Source of the DNA: Spirochaetales bacterium
GTDB taxonomy: Bacteria; Spirochaetota; Spirochaetia; DSM-2461
Reading direction: 5' to 3'
Assembly: GCA_022360655.1 (NCBI GenBank)
Contig: JAKSCK010000070.1
Span: forward strand, 1-64,000
DNA: 64,000 nucleotides
Part shown: piece by piece, positions 1 through 8,653 of the stretch
Position numbering within the stretch: the first letter of the stretch is position 1
Layout: every line of letters starts with the position of its first letter
The notes under the pieces: model-generated
What the model saw: the letters and a program-made list of their open reading frames with translations, nothing else
What the model was told of the DNA's origin: nothing
The model's database searches: none
Made by a program: the position numbers and the translations under genes

Positions 1-295
1 GGGCCTCCTTCACCTCGGAGGCTTCCGCTTCTTTCGCGGCGATGGCCTCCTTGAGGTTCTTGCCTTCCTCGATGAGTTTCTGCCGTACCTCGGGTTCGAG
101 CTTGCCTTTCATGGACGCGGCATTTTCGTTGCGCTGCCGGCGCAGATCGTCGATGGCGGTGATCAGGCTGTTGCGCTGATCGTAGAGGCGCAGCACCCCG
201 TCGACATCGGCGGTCATGAAACGGGCTTCGATGTTGGCCTTCACGGCCTCGGCGTTTTCTTTGATGAATTTCAGATCCAACATGACGGGGGGCAT
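1..295 (-). CDS. serS: Seryl-tRNA synthetase, N-terminal part (cut by window edge)
   Basis: The minus strand encodes MLDLKFIKENAEAVKANIEA and a following alternating Lys/Glu/Arg helix. This is the N-terminal tRNA-binding coiled-coil arm of SerRS, the cytoplasmic enzyme that charges tRNA-Ser. The gene runs off the left edge, so the catalytic core is not visible. Two in-frame ATGs compete. The one at 283 gives the family's usual MLDLKF start but has no ribosome site. The one at 295 (MPPVMLDLKF) has AAAGG six bases upstream and is preferred here. Codons are strongly C/G-ending, unlike most of the window, as expected for a highly expressed gene. Confidence 0.9.
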   Translation of the reverse strand, partial: MPPVMLDLKFIKENAEAVKANIEARFMTADVDGVLRLYDQRNSLITAIDDLRRQRNENAASMKGKLEPEVRQKLIEEGKNLKEAIAAKEAEASEVKEA

Positions 296-350
296 TGTAG
301 ACCTTTGGCCCCCAACGGGAAAAGGGCGCTGATAGGGAATGTGTCTTCAT

Positions 351-362
351 ATCGACCCCTCC
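351..362 (+). repeat. Recurring extragenic ATCGACCCCT motif, copy a
   Basis: ATCGACCCCTCC lies in the divergent spacer between serS and the pantothenate kinase gene and is followed by ATGCCTTTTTT. It is one of eight intergenic copies of the same word in the window. No hairpin partner is evident here, unlike most other copies. Confidence 0.5.
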
Positions 363-471
363 ATGCCTTTTTTCTCACGGTTCTTTTATTCATGACAGCG
401 GGGTGGGGACGGGCGGAACAAAGTGGTGGCTCATGTACATGATTTGTTCCTGACGCTATCCTTAAGGAGCG

Positions 472-1311
472 ATGATTATTGGCATTGATATCGGCGGTTC
501 CACAACAGACATTGTCGGGTTTGCCGACAATGAAATGCTTTCTTCTCTGACGGTCCGGGCCAGTGACCCTGTGTCTTCTGCAGCTGGTGCTCTTGGACGA
601 TTTCTTTCTGAAACGGGACGTTCCCTTAGTGATATTGCCACCCTGGCAGTGACAGGAGTGGGAGCGGGAGCCATAGGAAGCGAGCTCTTAGGACTTCCCA
701 TTCACCGAGTGGACGAGTTTCGGGCCATTGGACGAGGCGGTGTCTTTCTCACAGGTGTGGAGAAGGCCGTGGTGGCCAGTCTTGGAACAGGAACGGCAGT
801 GGTGGAAGTGGACAAAGGGCGAATCGCCCATTGGGGCGGCTCTGGTGTGGGTGGAGGAACTCTTGTGGGGCTTTCCAAGGCACTCTTTGGAGTTTCTGAT
901 ATTGAACTGATTGCCAAAAAAGCCGCCCGAGGGCATTTAGAAAAAGTGGATTTGAGCGTGGGGGATATCGCCACTCAAGAAATCCCTGGCCTTCCCCCTG
1001 AAACCACCGCGGCCAATTTTGCCAAGATGGCGGATGATGCCACAGAAGATGACTTGGCCATGGCTGTGGTGAACCTTGTTTGTCAAACTGTTGGAATGAT
1101 TGCTGCTGGTGCAGCGGGAGCCACAGGTAAGCGCCGGGTGGTCTTAATTGGAAAATTAGCAGCCTTCCCTGCAGCTGAAGGTGTGTTCTCTCTTCTTTCT
1201 CGTCTCAATGGCCTGGATTATCTTATTGCACCCCATGCAGCATTTGCCACAGCCGTGGGGGCGGCGGTTGAAGCCGGTGGACTGCTCAACAACGAAAAGT
1301 CTTGGGTTTAA
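472..1311 (+). CDS. coaW: Type II pantothenate kinase
   Basis: This 279-residue protein should phosphorylate pantothenate, the first step of coenzyme A synthesis, in the cytoplasm. It has the ASKHA phosphate-1 motif GIDIGGSTTDIVG (residues 4-16), a DEF motif around residues 81-83 where type II kinases carry the catalytic glutamate, LGTGTA near 104-109 and a glycine-rich GGSGVGGGT at 122-130. Length matches bacterial CoaW of the staphylococcal/eukaryotic type. The ATG is preceded by AAGGAG. It is divergent from serS and appears monocistronic. Type II kinases are uncommon in bacteria, and many spirochaetes use type III (CoaX). A related ASKHA kinase is less likely given the motif order. Confidence 0.85.
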   Translation: MIIGIDIGGSTTDIVGFADNEMLSSLTVRASDPVSSAAGALGRFLSETGRSLSDIATLAVTGVGAGAIGSELLGLPIHRVDEFRAIGRGGVFLTGVEKAVVASLGTGTAVVEVDKGRIAHWGGSGVGGGTLVGLSKALFGVSDIELIAKKAARGHLEKVDLSVGDIATQEIPGLPPETTAANFAKMADDATEDDLAMAVVNLVCQTVGMIAAGAAGATGKRRVVLIGKLAAFPAAEGVFSLLSRLNGLDYLIAPHAAFATAVGAAVEAGGLLNNEKSWV

Positions 1312-1633
1312 AGACATGTATTGAGCGTGGCAGGCTCTGGGTGAATCAGCTCAGAAGCCGCTGTATTCTGTGCTTAAATAGGAATCTCTCATAAAATTAG
1401 GAATATTGTCTTTTTTGTATTAATATTACCAAAATAATCATATATAGCCTAAGTCATAAGGCTTTTTTAACGCATAGGGTTGAAGTATCTGGTTGTATTC
1501 TGAGTCTGTTTCATCGGGACAGGATGGCGTGGTTTTCTTGAATAGACCTTCAACCTGGGCATGTTTTGCTCAATGATTTCATTTTACTTGGTTTGAAAAC
1601 ATGCCTTTTGCCTGCATGAAGGAGGTTGATTGC
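1312..1633. other. Intergenic region, coaW to lipoprotein gene
   Basis: No credible ORF. A terminator-like hairpin lies at 1446-1468. The rest is AT-rich, and presumably carries the promoter of the downstream lipoprotein gene, but I see no convincing -35/-10 pair. Confidence 0.6.
1446..1468 (+). terminator. Terminator after coaW
   Basis: AGCCT and AGGCT arms are separated by eight bases and followed by a run of six T. The stem is short but the T-run is good. It lies about 135 bases after the coaW stop. Confidence 0.5.
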
Positions 1634-2455
1634 ATGGTATTTCGAAAAAGTTTTGTTTTCCTATTCCTTATGATGTTTCTGATACTTGCTTGTGATAGCC
1701 CTGTAGCATTGTTTGAAGCACGAGGAACAGCGGTTCCAGCCCTTCCTGGTCAGGATTTCAATCTCTTGAGTCTGTTTGGGAATAAAAGTCCTCTGGGAAT
1801 CTGGTCTGATGGCCTCACCATGTGGGTGGCGGATGATCATGACAGTAAACTTTATGCCTACAGCCTTTCTACAAAGCAGCGTAAGGCTCAATTTGATTTT
1901 GATACGTTGAGCTCGGCAGGAAATGCGCATCCTTCTGCTCTTTGGTCTGACGGAACCACCATGTGGGTAGCGGACTGGGTTGATGGAAAAATTTATGCCT
2001 ATGGACTGCGGTCTCGAGTCCGTGATGCCTCCAAGGACTTTGATGGTTTATTGGAAGCAGGAAATAAGTTTCCCATGGGGCTTTGGTCTGATGGGAGCAC
2101 CTTATGGGTGACAGATTGGGATGTGGGAAATCAAATTTTTGCCTATGATTTGGACACACGTGAGAGGTTGCCAGAAAACGATCTTGTTTCTTTGGATTCA
2201 AAGAATTCTGCTCCTACAGGAATATGGTCTGATGGGAGCACCATATGGGTAGCCGATTGGACCTCAAAGAAGATTTTTGCTTATAAACTTCACTCAGGTA
2301 ATCGAGTTCCTCAACAGGATTTTGATGCACTTCTTTCTGTGGGAAATAACGGACCAGTGGCCCTTTGGTCAGAGGGGAGAACCATGTGGGTTGCCGATGT
2401 TATTGAGGATAAAATCTTTTCTTATGATTTGGTGACAAAAGAGCATACACCTTGA
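1634..2455 (+). CDS. Lipoprotein with five WSDG/WVAD beta-propeller-like repeats
   Basis: This is a 273-residue predicted lipoprotein. A hydrophobic signal peptide ends in the lipobox LILAC near residue 20. The rest is five tandem repeats of about 47-50 residues with the core WSDG-x-T-x-WVAD followed by a KIYAY or KIFAY strand. Such repeats resemble NHL or other beta-propeller blades, and similar ones are common in uncharacterised secreted proteins of aquatic bacteria. The start chosen is the ATG at 1634, preceded by AAGGAGG at the right distance. An upstream in-frame ATG at 1601 lacks a site. The neighbour at 2929 is a longer paralogue with 15 repeats. Function is unknown; surface binding is a guess from architecture. 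Confidence 0.8.
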   Translation: MVFRKSFVFLFLMMFLILACDSPVALFEARGTAVPALPGQDFNLLSLFGNKSPLGIWSDGLTMWVADDHDSKLYAYSLSTKQRKAQFDFDTLSSAGNAHPSALWSDGTTMWVADWVDGKIYAYGLRSRVRDASKDFDGLLEAGNKFPMGLWSDGSTLWVTDWDVGNQIFAYDLDTRERLPENDLVSLDSKNSAPTGIWSDGSTIWVADWTSKKIFAYKLHSGNRVPQQDFDALLSVGNNGPVALWSEGRTMWVADVIEDKIFSYDLVTKEHTP

Positions 2456-2462
2456 CATAATT

Positions 2463-2480
2463 CCCGCGCCTTAGCGCGGG
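2463..2480 (+). terminator. Hairpin after lipoprotein gene
   Basis: A perfect 7-bp stem CCCGCGC/GCGCGGG with a CTTA loop sits eight bases after the stop codon. The following T content is only moderate (ATATTGCTCCTTT). Confidence 0.55.
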
Positions 2481-2928
2481 ATATTGCTCCTTTAAATGCG
2501 AACATGAATAACATTGTGATGTTCTATGAACAATGAAATATATCCAAAATTAAGTTTACTGTTTTATGAGACTGAAAATATATAAATATTAACGCCGTTT
2601 ATTTACATGAAAAAATCTATAATTTTATTCAAAACAAATAGATATAATCACTTATGGTTCAATTCTTTTCTAAGAGAATACAATATTCAAAAAAATATAT
2701 TTGACCAAATGTTCTAAAAATAAATTGAGAAAGTTCTGGAAATTGTGCTTTGCATAAATATAATACCAATTAAGTAATGGAATTAAAAAGTTGTGTGTTC
2801 AAAGTCTTGTTAAGTTGGAAATTCTTTTTATTTTTTTGTGAACATCTATACAGTTTTAAACTGTGGAAAATGGACTGCCTAGGCAGTTATGAGAATACTT
2901 TTTGTTTAAATTTTGGAGGTCTTTAAGC
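2481..2928. other. Very AT-rich spacer between paralogous lipoprotein genes
   Basis: No ORF of note. A TATAAT hexamer occurs at 2759-2764, but no good -35 box is seen at 16-18 bases. The strong AT bias contrasts with the flanking genes and could act as an UP element or curved promoter DNA. Confidence 0.55.
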
Positions 2929-5172
2929 ATGCTCAGAAGATCAGGTTATTTGATTCTCACCATTGTTTTGTGTGTTGTTGTTGCATCATGTAGCAACCCA
3001 ACGCTTTCACTGGAAGAACGAGCTCTCGGAGATATTGTTGGGAATCAAGAATTCACCATCCTTGAAACCAATCCTCTTGGGATTTGGTCCAATGATGCGT
3101 TTCTTTGGATTGTGCATTCTAGCCCTGGGCAGAATGCCATCCATGTCTATGACTTGGCCACAAAACAACGAGTATCTTCCAAGGATATTGTTGGACTGGA
3201 TGCTCATGGAAACACAAATCCTCAAGGACTTTGGGGAGATGGAACCACACTTTGGGTGGCGGATGATTACCAGGATCGGCTTTTTGCCTACAGCCTTGTG
3301 ACAGGAGCTCGTGTTCCTTCTCAGGAAATTGATGTACGCGCCTTTGGTGATGTTCAAAATCCACGAGGCATTTGGTCTGATGGAAGCACGATTTGGGTTC
3401 TTGATCATCATTCTTCTGGAGCTCGAATCCTTGCCTATAACCTGAGTGATGGGACTCGAAATTCCACAGAGGATTTTGCGCCGCTCCAAGCTTTGAGGAT
3501 TGAGGCGAAGGGATTATGGTCTGATGGCATCACCATGTGGGTGGCTGATCAGTATCAGAACCGTTTGATGGGATTTAACCTTGAAACCAAAGCTCGAGAT
3601 TTGAGTAAGGATCTTTCGAGTAACCGAAGTTCAACACTCTATGGTATCTGGTCTGATCAAAGAACGATGTGGGTAGCGGATAGAAATCGGCATAGAGTTT
3701 TTGCCTATGATGTGGAAGAAATTGTTGATCAGGATTTTGATACACTGAGATCTGCTGAAAACTATACCCCCTTAGGCATGTGGTCTGATGGCAATATTGC
3801 TTGGATTTCGGATGAATCTGAGGGCAAAATTTTTGCTTATGACATTGCCTCAAAAAAACGTATTCCCAGTCAGGATTATGAGACTCTTGTTGCGGCAGGC
3901 AACCAAAACCCAGCTGGAATTTGGTCTGATGGGGAAACCATGTGGGTTGCGGACATGATTGACAGCAAAATTTATGCTTATGATGCTCAATCGCATGATC
4001 GTGATGCCTCAAAAGACTTTGATACTTTGAGAGAAGCTTCGGTACTATCTCCCTTTGGTATTTGGTCTGATGGCGAGACACTGTGGGTGACGGATTGGGC
4101 CCAGAGTAGCCGTATTCTGGCCTTTGATTTGGAGACGAAAGCGCGGAAGCGTACTCAGGATATGATTCATCCCCAGCCCTACACTTTCCTCACAGGACTT
4201 TGGTCGGATGAAACCACACTTTGGGCAGCCGATTGGACCAATGGTGGAGTGATTGGTTTTGATTTGAGGACAAGGGCCCGGGTCATCAGCAAGGACATTC
4301 GAATTGATTCAGACAATTCGGCTCCTTCTGCATTATGGTCAAATGGAACAACATTGTGGGTGACGGATTCCTCTGAAGATAAGGTGTATTCCTATGGCAT
4401 TCAATCGCTCATCACACGCTCCACAGAAGCGGTTCCTCCCGCCACTCCAGATCCACCAACGCGAATTGGGGATTTGAATCATCTTGCTCGGCATGGAAAC
4501 AATTCTCCTTCCTCTCAATGGTCTGATGGCAGGACTCTCTGGGTGGCTGATGATAGAGCTGGGAAGCTCTTTGCTTACTCCATCTCCACAGGGGATCGAT
4601 TGCCAGAAAAAGACTTTAATCTGCGGACATTCAACAACACCAAACCTTCTGGTGTTTGGGGAAATGGCACCACTCTTTGGGTTGCAGATAAGGGCCTTGG
4701 TCGAATCTTTGCCTATGATTTGGCTTCAAAACAGCGTCGGCCAAGTCAGGACATCCAGGTTCTTCATGGAGCTGGAAATCGGAAACCGTTGGATTTGTGG
4801 TCGGATGGGAGCACCCTTTGGGTGACGGATGAACAGAATGGCAGCCGCATCTTTGCATACAGTCTTCAATCTCGACTTCGGGTTCGAAACCGGGAGATTT
4901 TAACCTCCCGCAGTGAAGGGAACTTCTCTCCCACTGGTTTGTGGTCTGATGGACGCATACTTTGGGTTTCTGATCGAGGAAGAGATAAGGTTTTTGCCTA
5001 TAATCTTGTTCGTAAACAGCGTCTAAGAGGCCAAGACATTGAATCGCTCACTCGGAATTCCAATCGAGAAGCTCAAGGGCTATGGAGCGATGGAACCACC
5101 TTGTGGATTGGAGACAAAACAGCACGTAAGCTCTTTGCTTACAGTCTTCAAACCAGATTACCCACACCATAA
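2929..5172 (+). CDS. Lipoprotein with 15 WSDG/WVAD beta-propeller-like repeats
   Basis: This is a 747-residue predicted lipoprotein with signal peptide and lipobox VVASC. I count ten consecutive repeats with the core (G/A)-x-WSDG-x-T-x-WVAD ... FAY. They are followed by a proline-rich linker (PPATPDPPTR) and five more repeats. Repeat 1 and a few others are degenerate (WSNDAF, WSDQRT, WSDGNI). The neighbouring paralogue has exactly five repeats, so the unit may be a five-repeat module used three times here. The ATG at 2929 follows TGGAGGT at eight bases. An in-frame TTG at 2902 is less likely. Ligand and role are unknown. Confidence 0.8.
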   Translation: MLRRSGYLILTIVLCVVVASCSNPTLSLEERALGDIVGNQEFTILETNPLGIWSNDAFLWIVHSSPGQNAIHVYDLATKQRVSSKDIVGLDAHGNTNPQGLWGDGTTLWVADDYQDRLFAYSLVTGARVPSQEIDVRAFGDVQNPRGIWSDGSTIWVLDHHSSGARILAYNLSDGTRNSTEDFAPLQALRIEAKGLWSDGITMWVADQYQNRLMGFNLETKARDLSKDLSSNRSSTLYGIWSDQRTMWVADRNRHRVFAYDVEEIVDQDFDTLRSAENYTPLGMWSDGNIAWISDESEGKIFAYDIASKKRIPSQDYETLVAAGNQNPAGIWSDGETMWVADMIDSKIYAYDAQSHDRDASKDFDTLREASVLSPFGIWSDGETLWVTDWAQSSRILAFDLETKARKRTQDMIHPQPYTFLTGLWSDETTLWAADWTNGGVIGFDLRTRARVISKDIRIDSDNSAPSALWSNGTTLWVTDSSEDKVYSYGIQSLITRSTEAVPPATPDPPTRIGDLNHLARHGNNSPSSQWSDGRTLWVADDRAGKLFAYSISTGDRLPEKDFNLRTFNNTKPSGVWGNGTTLWVADKGLGRIFAYDLASKQRRPSQDIQVLHGAGNRKPLDLWSDGSTLWVTDEQNGSRIFAYSLQSRLRVRNREILTSRSEGNFSPTGLWSDGRILWVSDRGRDKVFAYNLVRKQRLRGQDIESLTRNSNREAQGLWSDGTTLWIGDKTARKLFAYSLQTRLPTP

Positions 5173-5224
5173 ATCAGAGTCTTCAGAGTTCACGCTCTGA
5201 GGGATTGAAAGAACATCCGATTTC

Positions 5225-5250
5225 ACCCCTCCTGGTTCTCCGGGAGGGGT
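5225..5250. terminator. Bidirectional terminator hairpin with the recurring motif, copy b
   Basis: Arms ACCCCTCC and GGAGGGGT flank a ten-base loop between the convergent lipoprotein and hydrolase genes. On the minus strand the sequence reads TTTTAGAACGACCCCTCCC, a variant of the extragenic motif found at seven other sites. Confidence 0.65.
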
Positions 5251-5254
5251 CGTT

Positions 5255-6022
5255 CTAAAACAATTCCTTCCAAAAACTTTTGAGAACATTGAGAACTTCG
5301 TTTTCATGAGTGGAATGGATGGTGTGTCCAGCTTCTGGGAATTCCTGATACTGAACATGAGGTTGGCCTTCACACATTTCTAAGTGATTTTGAGCGGTGG
5401 TGACATCGCTGTGTTCTCCTCGAAGGAGGAGTGTTGGAACGTGAATTTGTTTCCATTCCGTCCAGTATTCACCGTTGAGTTCCTCTTGAGAGAGAACCAT
5501 TCCTTCGCGGTGAAACCGAAATTCCCAGTGGTTTTTCTCATAGGAGAGTGACTCTGCAAAGAAGGGATCAAGGGAAATCCCCTGTTGATTCCACTGTGCC
5601 TGTGCCTCCCGAAAACTGGAATAGCGCTGGGGTAAGTCCATGATGAAAGCATTGGATCCGGTGATGCAGGTTCCAATATCCTCCATCACAAGACTGGAGC
5701 TAGGCTGACGGAGTACTTGAAAGAGTGCGTTGATTCCCCCCAACGAGTGCCCATAGAAATGGGGATTTTGTATCTGCTCTTTGTGAATGAGGGCATCAAG
5801 ATCTTGCCCATAATCACGGCGTTTGTAGCTGGAGGCCCAGGAACTGAAGCCATGACCTCTTTGATCGAGCAGGATGATGCGGCCAGGGAAGGCTTTCTCT
5901 AAAAAGGTGAGCATGGAAGCACAACCAAAATGACCATGCAAGCCAAGAAGTGTGGGGCCACTTTTCTCATTATCAAGGTAGGAAAGCTGGTGTGTGCCAA
6001 GGGGAAGAGTTTTTCTTTGCAA
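5255..6022 (-). CDS. Alpha/beta hydrolase
   Basis: This is a 255-residue cytoplasmic alpha/beta-hydrolase-fold enzyme without a signal peptide. An oxyanion-hole motif HGHFG is at 29-33 and DQRGHG at 53-58. The nucleophile elbow GHSLGG places Ser93. An acid candidate is Asp206 in GEHSD, and His233 is in EAGHTIH. The substrate cannot be told; the family includes esterases, C-C hydrolases and lipases. Translation appears to start at TTG (6022), which has AGGAG six bases upstream. The 5' flank runs straight into a pair of palindromic repeats. Confidence 0.8.
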   Translation of the reverse strand: MQRKTLPLGTHQLSYLDNEKSGPTLLGLHGHFGCASMLTFLEKAFPGRIILLDQRGHGFSSWASSYKRRDYGQDLDALIHKEQIQNPHFYGHSLGGINALFQVLRQPSSSLVMEDIGTCITGSNAFIMDLPQRYSSFREAQAQWNQQGISLDPFFAESLSYEKNHWEFRFHREGMVLSQEELNGEYWTEWKQIHVPTLLLRGEHSDVTTAQNHLEMCEGQPHVQYQEFPEAGHTIHSTHENEVLNVLKSFWKELF

Positions 6023-6049
6023 AGGTATCTCCTGGTTGAGGAAAGAGAC

Positions 6050-6160
6050 GGTGTCATTCGAGATTTGTCTGGGCCATTTTGCAAATGGCCCGCTAGACTT
6101 GCTGAATCTATTTCCGCTATTGCTCTCATAGATGTCGCAAGTTTGGTGAATCGTTGAATG
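6050..6160. repeat. Nested palindromic repeat, copy 1
   Basis: This copy begins GGTGTCATTCGAGATTT. Its core at 6096-6142 is nearly identical to copy 2, starting GACTTGCTGAATCTATTTCC and ending ATAGATGTCGCAAGT. Within the core, ACTTGC pairs with GCAAGT and ATCTAT with ATAGAT. The left arm also carries an extra perfect hairpin at 6071-6091 (GGGCCATTT/AAATGGCCC), which looks like an insertion into the arm. The right end is degenerate. Confidence 0.75.
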
Positions 6161-6175
6161 TCATTATGGTCTGTC

Positions 6176-6270
6176 GGTGTAATTCGAGATTTCCCTAAGA
6201 CTTGCTGAATCTATTTCCGCTATCGCTCTCATAGATGTCGCAAGTCTAGGTAAATCAGTCGAATTACACC
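6176..6270. repeat. Nested palindromic repeat, copy 2
   Basis: This is a 95-base near-palindrome bounded by perfect 12-base inverted ends, GGTGTAATTCGA and TCGAATTACACC. Inside are CCCTA/TAGG-type pairs, then GACTTGC/GCAAGTC, then ATCTAT/ATAGAT. The whole could fold as one long hairpin or cruciform. It abuts the stop codon of the pepF gene at 6271. No coding capacity is evident. A MITE-like or REP-like genomic repeat is the best reading. Confidence 0.75.
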
Positions 6271-8079
6271 TTAGTTTGTTAATCCTTTAAACTCTTCTAC
6301 CAATTTGGCAAAGCGGGTGAGGGCGGATTGGATGGGGGCGGGTGTGGACATGTCGACACCGGCGAGTTTGAGGGATTCGATGGGATATCGTGATCCTCCT
6401 GACTGAAGGAATCCAAGGTAATCCTCCCGTTCTTTTTCTCCTCCCTGGAGAACTCGCTGCGAGAGAGCCATGGCGGCGGATAATCCTGTGGCATATTTAT
6501 ACACATAGAAGGCCCGGTAAAAATGGGGGATTCGAAGTCCTTCCAAATCACTCTGTTCTTCAAAATTCATAGCAGGACCAAAGTAATCTTCCAATAGCTT
6601 ACGATAGGTTCCTCGCAATGTGTCCACAGTCAGAGGCTGACCAGATTCCACCATGGCATGGGTCTCGCGTTCAAATTCCGCAAACATGGTTTGGCGATAG
6701 ATGGTGGCAATGGCATCATCGATTTGTTTGCCCACAAGATAGGCTTTGAGCGTTTTGTCCTCAGTGGTTTTCATCAAATGATGGGCCAGAAGTTGTTCAT
6801 TGAAGGTGGAGGCCACTTCGGCTTCAAAAATGGTGTAGTTGTAATGAGGGAAGGGATTACTTTTTACACTGTAATGGGAGTGCATGGAGTGCCCCCCTTC
6901 ATGGGCCAAGGTAAACACATCTCGGAGAACATCCTCTTTGAAATTCATCAGAATGTAGGGTTCCCCAGTGTAGGAACCTGCACTGAAGGCTCCAGATCGT
7001 TTTCCATTGTTTTCATACCGATCGGCCCAGCGTCCACGCAAGCCAGAAACCAGGGTGTCAACATACTCTTGGCCAAGAGGGTGGAGTGCTTCGGCAATCA
7101 CATCCACGGCTTCATCCCAGGTGTGATGGACACGAATGTCTTCCACCATTGAGGCATAGACATCCCAATGGCGTAAATCGCCCTTGACTCCAAGACGTTC
7201 GGCTTTCAATTCGTAGTAGGAATGCAGGGCTGGAAGATTTTCACGGACGGTATCAACAAGGTTGTCGTAGACTTTTTCCGGGACTTGATCAGGGAAAAGA
7301 GCCTTGGCCCTGGCAGAGGAATAACCACGGATATCAGCAAGATATTTATCTCTCAGTACACTGCCAGTGTAGAGTTCTGCCAATGTGTTTTTATGGGCAT
7401 CAAATTCCCCATAGAATTGGCGATAAGCCTCTTCTCGAATCTGGCGATCTGGATGGATGAGCAGGGAGCCATAGGTGCTTTGCGTCAGAGGAATATCTCC
7501 TTCCGGAGTTTTCACCTCACCGAAATTCATGTCGACATTGGTGAGTGATCCAAAGGCCTTGGACGGTGTTTGTGTGGATTCCATTTGCTTTGCAAGAAGG
7601 ACTTCTTCTGCTTCAGAGAGGACATGAGGCTTATAACGAAGAAGTTTCGAAAGGTAAATCTTGTATTCCTCCAGCCGGGGGTGTTTGAGGAATCCCGTCA
7701 TTGTCTCATCAGGAATGGCTTGGATTTCTGGATCCATCCAACTTGCGGCGGCTGCAAATTTGGTGGCGATGCCCATGTACCGCCCATACAACCCTTGAAC
7801 TTCACCATCTCCAAGATTTTCGGACTGGCGAAGCATCACATAATATCCCAGACGTTCATCAAGAAGACCTAACTCGTGAATGGCAAGGTGAAGGGCATCC
7901 GCCAGATGCTCTGGGCTGAGGCCAAGTTGGCCTTTATGATTTTCCAATTGTGGAATGGTTTCTTCCAGTTTGGAGAGCGCCCCTTCCCAAGCCTTGTCAC
8001 TTTCAAAAAGCGCACTCAAATCCCAAGTGTCTTCGGGGGATATTTCATGACGTTCGGCGATGGCGTTCTTTGTGCTCAT
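6271..8079 (-). CDS. pepF: Oligoendopeptidase F (M3 family zinc peptidase)
   Basis: This 602-residue cytoplasmic metallopeptidase of the M3B family cleaves short oligopeptides. The zinc site HEGGH is at residues 393-397, within FTLAHEGGHSMHSHYS. The downstream zinc ligand Glu lies in the NYTIFEAEVASTFNE segment. Length is typical of PepF (about 600). The longer in-frame reading to 8205 adds 42 residues with no family similarity. The ATG at 8079 has AGGAG at seven bases and gives MSTKNAIAERHEISPEDTWD, the usual PepF opening. Probably monocistronic. Confidence 0.92.
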   Translation of the reverse strand: MSTKNAIAERHEISPEDTWDLSALFESDKAWEGALSKLEETIPQLENHKGQLGLSPEHLADALHLAIHELGLLDERLGYYVMLRQSENLGDGEVQGLYGRYMGIATKFAAAASWMDPEIQAIPDETMTGFLKHPRLEEYKIYLSKLLRYKPHVLSEAEEVLLAKQMESTQTPSKAFGSLTNVDMNFGEVKTPEGDIPLTQSTYGSLLIHPDRQIREEAYRQFYGEFDAHKNTLAELYTGSVLRDKYLADIRGYSSARAKALFPDQVPEKVYDNLVDTVRENLPALHSYYELKAERLGVKGDLRHWDVYASMVEDIRVHHTWDEAVDVIAEALHPLGQEYVDTLVSGLRGRWADRYENNGKRSGAFSAGSYTGEPYILMNFKEDVLRDVFTLAHEGGHSMHSHYSVKSNPFPHYNYTIFEAEVASTFNEQLLAHHLMKTTEDKTLKAYLVGKQIDDAIATIYRQTMFAEFERETHAMVESGQPLTVDTLRGTYRKLLEDYFGPAMNFEEQSDLEGLRIPHFYRAFYVYKYATGLSAAMALSQRVLQGGEKEREDYLGFLQSGGSRYPIESLKLAGVDMSTPAPIQSALTRFAKLVEEFKGLTN

Positions 8080-8653
8080 AGGTGTTCTCCTGGGGAGCTT
8101 TGAGCTCCTGATTTTCTCAAGATATCTCTCGGAGGAACAAGCGGCAAGCCGGAAGGGAGGCGAGGGATTCAGAGAATGTGTCTTTACTGAGAAGAATTTG
8201 CTCACCTGAGTTGATTTGCTTCTGAATCATTGGGAAGAAAGGATAAACTTGATAAATATTTATGGAGATTTATCTGATGTTTAATAACATTAAAGTTTTT
8301 CAGTACTTATAAATAGAAATAATACTAAAAAATGAGATGGGGCAACGGAGAAAAAAGAAGTTATATTCTGCCTTTTTGAAAAGAATGGTTCTATGAAGAA
8401 ACCCGTATCTCTCATCTCCATCTTTAGTGAATATAGGGTTCAGAAGCATTTCTTCTCTTTGCTCGAAATATGAACAGAACATCAAAGGCCCCTGTTTCTC
8501 AGAAAATTGAACAACTTGTTCATGTGCATTTGTGAGGCAGTTCATGGAGTGTTTAGCTTCACCTTGATTAGTGTTCTGGTGAGGCTCCACTAATAGAGAT
8601 GTGGAAGGCTCCCACCAGCTTAGATTGGTGAATCTGAATACAAGGAGCGTTTC
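8080..8653. other. Divergent promoter region between pepF and the first RND operon
   Basis: No convincing gene; a 128-codon minus-strand ORF here lacks coding character. Near the RND side there are two inverted repeats. ATTAGTG at 8567-8573 pairs with CACTAAT at 8588-8594, and CACCA with TGGTG spans about 8613-8630. They are candidate sites for the operon's own response regulator. Confidence 0.5.
8567..8594. promoter_or_regulatory. Inverted repeat upstream of RND operon 1
   Basis: A perfect 7-bp inverted repeat, ATTAGTG and CACTAAT with a 14-base spacer, lies 60 bases before the adaptor start. A TTGATT hexamer overlaps the left arm. Operator function is inferred from position only. Confidence 0.35.

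Noticed and set aside
1634-5172. Two lipoprotein genes as one gene broken by a frameshift
   Set aside because: Each has its own ribosome site, signal peptide and lipobox, and about 470 bases of AT-rich spacer separate them.
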